From the NCBI GenBank assembly GCA_029721435.1, contig CM056583.1:88737620-88801619 (forward strand): a stretch of 64,000 nt of DNA, read 5' to 3'. Each line of letters begins with the position of its first letter. Within the stretch, counting starts at the first letter, position 1. The stretch is from Gymnothorax reevesii. Taxonomy: Eukaryota > Chordata > Actinopteri > Anguilliformes > Muraenidae. A program made the position numbers and the translations under genes. The notes under the pieces were generated by a model, which saw only the letters and a program-made list of their open reading frames with translations, made no database searches and was not told the DNA's origin. Positions 59,111 to 64,000 of the stretch are shown here, one piece after another.

Positions 59111-59855
59111 ACTGTACATCAAATCTTCATCTCATCCTTCGTTATTAACACTTTTACTTCTTTTAGGAAGTAACAGTACTTTTACTCGAGCTGGGTACTT
59201 CAGTACTCTTTCCACGTCTGGGCCTACTTCTGTTGTAATTGCTAAGACCATTACTGCAATTGTCTACTGCTGTAACATCTACTACTACCTCTATTACTAA
59301 AAAACATAGCAGCTAAAATATAGTGAATGTCTGAGTGACAATATCACGCTTGCCTGTGCTGTGGCCCATCCGTAACAGCATCTCCGGCCACAACTAGGAT
59401 ACATGTTCCTGACGTCAGTTGAGCTATGCTGTTTGCTTTGAGTTATATTTCACTTAAATATTTTGGGAGGCTGCTGGATGTCGGATTCATGCCAAGAGGC
59501 CTTTGGTAACCAACCACAAACCTTCACGAGGAGTTAACTTACTGATCGGGGCATCAGTTTTAAACATGCAACTTTAGAGTCTCATAAGAAGTGGTCTCTA
59601 TTGATCAGACTCCCGGGACCAATATAAATTGTGTTCTGACCACAAAGGAAGTTCACCTCTTAGTCAGGCTTTTTACTGGTCTTCAAAATAAAGAGCCTTG
59701 ACATTGCTATTATTATCTTTCTGGATCACGTTGCAAGTTTTACCATCTGCAGGAAATGCTGAATATTTAGGAATGCTAACACAATATTGGATTTAGCCAA
59801 CTGGATGAACTTTATTGCCCCAGGATTTATGACTTATGAAATTATATAGCTCTGT

Positions 59856-60005
59856 GTGAGTGAGTGTGCGTGTTTGTCTGTGTGTGTACATGTCTGTGTA
59901 TTTTGTATATGTGTGCATATGCAAGTGTGTGTTTACCTGTGTATCAGCCAGTGCTTGTATGCATGCTTGTGTGCATGCTTATCTGTGTGTGTGTGTGTGT
60001 GTGTT
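59856..60005. repeat. Impure (TG)n stretch
   Basis: TG-rich, interrupted by CATG and CTTG, ending in a clean (TG)n at 59985-60003. Confidence 0.9.
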
Positions 60006-60714
60006 GTTTTTCTGCTTGTGTATCTGTGTGTTGTATATATTTTTTTTTCTTTAATAAAAGCATCGAACTAGAGTTACCACTTCAGCAGATTTTACAGTAG
60101 CTTGATTAGTCTGCATCAAATTTATATTGATCTCATAAACAATATGGGACCCACAACATGTGATGAGCTTCTATTACTGGGGAGACATTTAGTGAGATTG
60201 TGGAGGGTTGGGAGGGGGTGTTGCTGGGGCAGAGGGGAGTGACGGACAACTTTCAAACTGTGCTTAAAGACTCTGAGCCTAGGCTGAGTGAGTAGTGATC
60301 TTCTTTGCAGTTCTCTGTGAACCTCTGCGATAGGACCATAGAGCCACTGGAAAGAATCACTTCATGCCTGTTTAGAAATCAGTAGGGGGATTAACCTTAT
60401 CAAAGCTGCTATTGACAGTCACTTTATCTGCCTGTAACGTGTGCCTGTGGAGTGTACCCCTTAATTTCCATACCCTGGAGAGGTGAATCTGGAGATTACA
60501 GAGCACTCTTTGACAGTCATTCTGATTTATATTCAGTCCTAAGATCCTTAACATTACATGATTAAAAATATTTAGGCCCTTGGGTAACAGTTGATTGTAC
60601 CAAATGATGCCAATATTCCACAGATTAATGGTACTACTATGGTTGCAAAGCTTTATAATTCTGCATTATTTCTCTCCAGATTTTAATAACTGGCCTTTAT
60701 TGGGATGGTAATGG

Positions 60715-60718
<4 letters not shown>

Positions 60719-60745
<27 letters not shown>
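60719..60745. repeat. (CT)n microsatellite
   Basis: About 13 uninterrupted CT units. Confidence 0.95.
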
Positions 60746-61259
60746 GTGCAAACACACACGCAACATATGCTCATAATGCGAAAACACATATGCCAACTGC
60801 AATGAATTCACAATTGCCCCTGTGTTATTATCTTGACTATTTAAGATGACTGTAATTCCCGAGAGGATCACGCAGTTTCAATGTACATTGTACGTAAATA
60901 CCCTAAAACTAAAGCAAAGAGTTTGTCCTATAGCATTAGATTCATTGTTTTATTTCAAATAGCTGGAGTTTGAAACAAGCCAAAGCAAGAGACTGCATCA
61001 GTGTCCAAATACTGTCAGAAGATACTGTGATGATCAAATGATCAACTGAAAACCAGATTTTAGATGTGACATGGCATGCAGTGCTGTGCACACAAATTTG
61101 CCCCCATCCCAATTTCTTGTATTTTCACATATTTTTCATACATAGAAGTTTCAGGTCATATTAATTTTGATAATTAATAAGACAACGATAATGCAAATAA
61201 ACAAAAAATGCTGTTCAAAAATGCAGAATCTAAACATCACTTAAATATAACACGCACCA

Positions 61260-62640
61260 GTCTGGCTGTGAAAACAAGGCAAAAAGCAGCACATGATGCA
61301 GAGTTCCAAAGAATTCCAAGGATAGTTAAGAAACAGTCATTGCCATTGACCGGTCTGGAAAGGGTTGCAGAGCCATTTTAAGGCTCTGGGACTCCAGAAA
61401 ACTATAATGAGTCATTAAATACAAATGGAGAAATATTGGAATGGGGTAATCCTTCCCAGGAGTGGCTGGCCAATTGAGCGTGTATTAAGGACTCATCTAA
61501 AGGGTCAAAAAAGTAGCCAGACTGACATCTGTTGAATTCATGGGAGAGCCACAGGGCAAAAACCACTGCTGACAGAAAAAAAAAACACAAAGGCTCATCT
61601 CTTGTTTGACAAGAAACATCTTGATGACCCACCCCAAGACTTTTGGGATTATGATCTGTGGACTGATGAGTCAAAAATAGACCTAATATGAGCTGCCGGA
61701 TCGCTCACTCAGTTAAAGCATCACATTACGAAGCAGAAGTGACCATCACGGCGCGGGTTTGAGCCCCAACTGGCAGTGGTCGGCAGCTTTTTCAGAAATA
61801 GCGTGCGCCAATGCGCTACAGGGGTGCAAATTGGGAAGGGTCTGCCGGGAAGGGTAATATAAGTTGGTTTGTTCCTTCCTTAGGTGCCTCCTGTTGGCCA
61901 GCCGGGCGCTCGTCAGGAAGATTCTAAGATTCTTGTTCATGTCTGGGTATCCTCCGCCCTCGTTCTGTACTTGCAAAGATTGAACCAATGAGTGTATAAG
62001 AAGCAGTGGCTGACAGGCGCGTGCTTCAGAGGAGAGCCGCAAAACTGTCCACACTCTCCTGAGTTGGCAACAAGGGGTCGCATACGAGCAGGACTTGTAC
62101 ATAATTCCCCAGTTGGACATTCCAGATTCGGGTGGGATTGGAGATGCCAAATTTATTTTTTTTAAAAATAGACCATTATGGACCACATGGGTCCCGTGAC
62201 ATCGGGCATAAAGCTAACACAGCATTTCACGATAGGAACATCAACAACCAGCAGTCAAAACAACCAACAGCGGTGGTAGTGTGCTGGTCTTGGGCTGCTT
62301 TGCTGCTTCAGGACCCGGATGACTCGCCATAATTGATGGAACCAAGAATTCTGCCCTCAGAAAAACCTGAAGAAGAATGTATGGCCGTCAGTTTATGATT
62401 TAAAGCTCAGTTGGGTTCTGCAGCAGAACAATGATCCAACGACCACAAGCAAGTCCACCTCTGAAATGTTTTGGAGAGGCCTAGTATATCCTGACATGAA
62501 TCCTATTGAGATGCTGTGGCATGACCTTAAAAAAGCAGTTCCTGCTCGAAAACCTTTCAATGTGGCCAAATTAAAACAATTTTGCAAAAAAAGAGTTGGC
62601 AAAAATTCTCCAGGGTGATTTGAAAGACTGAATTCCAGTT
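61260..62640 (+). pseudogene. Tc1-like transposase split by a SINE
   Basis: The DNA-binding region is at 61270-61400 (IPRIVKKQSLPLTGLERV-like, in shifted frames). The first catalytic aspartate is in WTDESKID at 61660-61683, a few codons before the SINE. After the SINE come GGSVLVLGCF near 62270, then LQQNNDP near 62415, where asparagine replaces the second catalytic aspartate. DMNPIEMLWHDLKKAV near 62500 keeps the glutamate. Broken by the insertion, frameshifts and this substitution. Confidence 0.85.
61684..62163 (+). mobile_element. tRNA-derived SINE, copy 2, with perfect 11-bp duplication
   Basis: A 480-bp insertion flanked by AAAAATAGACC on both sides (61673-61683, 62164-62174). The head shows a tRNA-like region with a B-box-like GGGTTTGAGCCCC at about 61757. 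The body matches the SINE at 31130-31490, and the tail is short and T/A-rich (AATTTATTTTTTTT). It moves by borrowed LINE machinery. Confidence 0.9.
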
Positions 62641-62899
62641 TGATTGCACTTGTTGCAGTCAGTGAGCGCGTTACGCATTACTAGTTTTAGGGAGACAATT
62701 TTTTCAGGTTTTCAATAACTCTTCACCTTCTATAAATGACCATTAAAAGCAGCATTTTGGGTTTTCTCATGTTGTCTTTTTCTTGCACTAAAATTAGTTG
62801 GATGGTTTGAACATTTAAATGTGACAAATAAGCAAACAAATTGGTAAATGGGCAAATAGTTATTCAAAGCACTGTACACAGACAGGTGACAAGTTAATG

Positions 62900-63262
62900 G
62901 AAAAGTTGACATAAAAAGTTTAAGTGAGGTTTTAGGCCTTCAAAGCTGCCATATCAGCTTCCACATGCCTTGGCATCGAGTCAGCATGTGTAGAACTTTA
63001 CTGGAGGGATAGAGTACCTTTCCACGAGATAAAGGATCCTTTGGTGTTTTGATGATGGTGACAGAGAGAGCTGTCAAACGTAGCTCCAAAATCTCCCATA
63101 TGAGTTTTCTCAAAGCTCATTGCCCATACGCTTGGGATCACCTTTATATTCATAAAATCATTCCGTGACGCCTTGTGCCCTGTGGGGTTTATGCCGTCGT
63201 CATCCTGGGAGAGACCACTCTCATCGTGGTAAGAGTGCTTCCCCATAGGATATAACAATAAT
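62900..63262 (-). pseudogene. Tc1-like transposase C-terminal relic
   Basis: The minus strand carries, in several frames, the blocks HKAS/HRAQGVTE, a remnant of the DLNPIEHLW motif near 63125, MGDFGATFDSSL next to HHHQNTKGSF, and a final DSMPRHVEADMAA-like stretch near 62975. The block order fits the C-terminal half of a common fish Tc1 family. Strongly decayed. Confidence 0.65.
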
Positions 63263-64000
63263 CACACAAATTAATGCTGTATTTATTTGCAATGATCCTT
63301 CTTTCTTAAAGGGTGAGCGAACCCCAACCATGCCTGAAAAATGAACAGCAGCATCTGAATTTGCACTACTTGTCCATACACTTATTCAGGTTTTTCCTCT
63401 AAGTTGTCTGTGGAAAAGCTCCACATTGTCTGAATCTGACCCCTCCAATACTGTTTAGTTGGAATGTTCTCCAAGATTTAGCAGTTTAACGTCCATGCAT
63501 TCTGAGTATTGATTAAACTGCGCATGAGCAATATCTGCTCTGTCTGATGAAAAAGGTTTATGATTACTGTTACAGTTAATGAGACTGTGAGCTTCAGTAA
63601 AGTGTTTGCAAATTTCAAATAATGATCCATACAAAGGTCATTCTACAGGTATTGTGCTGAATGTATGTTCAGAAAACAGGCATAACTCTTGTCCCTGTCA
63701 TTATGAAAGTGGAAAAAAAAAACACTGCTCAATGATTTTTTAGTAGCAGAACACATTCTTGTGATATGACATCCTCCTGATCTTGCTACATGTGATTTTT
63801 TTTTCTGTCCTCAAAAAGCATAATTAAGTAGAAGACAAAGACACTTAATTACATTCCAATCATCCATAATCATGTGAACGTAGAAGCTAATTTTATAACT
63901 TCCGAGAAGACTTCCAGGGACTTTCAAAGAGAGAGCATACCGTAAAATGCTGATGAATAAAAATTTTTATCTTTTTTTTTCAGAATAAAAGTGAAGTCTT
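63263..64000. other. No gene seen
   Basis: AT-rich DNA to the window end, with short A/T runs and no recognised element. Confidence 0.4.

Larger units (their letters stand above)
59111..61078. other. No gene; simple repeats
   Basis: Holds an impure TG-rich stretch (59856-60005) with frames encoding only Cys/Val runs, and a (CT)n run at 60719-60745. No exon recognised. Confidence 0.4.
61079..62872 (+). mobile_element. Tc1-like transposon carrying a SINE
   Basis: The ends CAGTGCTGTGCACACAAATT (61079) and, reversed, CAGTGCTTTGAATAACTATT (62872) are inverted, both followed by TTGCCC. TA stands outside on the right (62873-62874); the left TA is mutated. Without the SINE the element is about 1.3 kb. 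It belongs to the same subfamily as the relic at 21030-22250. Confidence 0.88.

Noticed and set aside
59856..60100. ORFs with Cys/Val runs
   Set aside because: Produced by a TG-rich simple repeat, with no start context or domain.

Overview
The window looks like non-coding DNA from a ray-finned fish. It is AT-rich and CpG-poor and packed with Tc1-like transposons, an L2 tail of the eel/zebrafish UnaL2 type, CR1/L2-type LINE pieces, tRNA-derived SINEs, solo LTRs and MITEs. The species cannot be fixed from sequence alone; the L2 tail and the SINE type are compatible with an early-branching teleost such as an eel relative, which is an inference. I found no host protein-coding gene, rRNA or functional tRNA that I can support. 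Most short open frames are repeat shadows, so this is probably intergenic or long-intron DNA.

Layout. 1-1377: Tc1-like element (minus), cut by the window start. 1812-3495: possible TIR element carrying a tandem array rich in AGGTCA half-sites. 5510-6147: hAT-type MITE with an 8-bp target duplication. 6466-9597: 5'-truncated LINE (minus) whose 884-codon endonuclease/reverse transcriptase frame is unbroken; this is the only long ORF. 11026-11590: diverged 39-bp minisatellite. 14354-14906: solo LTR with a perfect 5-bp duplication. 15354-16345: TTAA-flanked piggyBac-type element with internal tandem repeats; a second copy of its end lies at 57568-57840. 19400-19800: non-repetitive, conserved-looking DNA. 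20234-20848: foldback arms around a MITE. 21030-22250: Tc1 relic. 28444-28913: solo LTR. 29203-29758: Tc1/mariner-type MITE. 31130-31490: SINE. 32943-33150: CT-rich VNTR.

35167-37079: Tc1 element whose transposase was split by a 480-bp solo LTR. 37238-37510: foldback element. 39590-39902: solo LTR. 41295-42925: TIR element housing a second, truncated Tc1. 43490-43692: MITE. 43800-44340: Tc1 relic. 46783-47361: probable solo LTR. 48120-49971: Tc1 relic with a further nested element. 52690-53092: UnaL2-like LINE tail. 54753-56013: CR1/L2-type LINE relic. 58505-59110: Tc1 relic. 61079-62872: Tc1 whose transposase was split by a 480-bp SINE with a perfect 11-bp target duplication. 62900-63262: last Tc1 relic.

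The sequences form no pathway. What they record is relative age: several elements lie inside others, so the order of insertion can be read directly. All transposases seen are broken. The LINE at 6.5-9.6 kb is the best preserved. The most unusual signals are the ER4+DR4 nuclear-receptor-like half-site array, the 39-bp minisatellite, the piggyBac-type MITE family and the multi-arm foldbacks.
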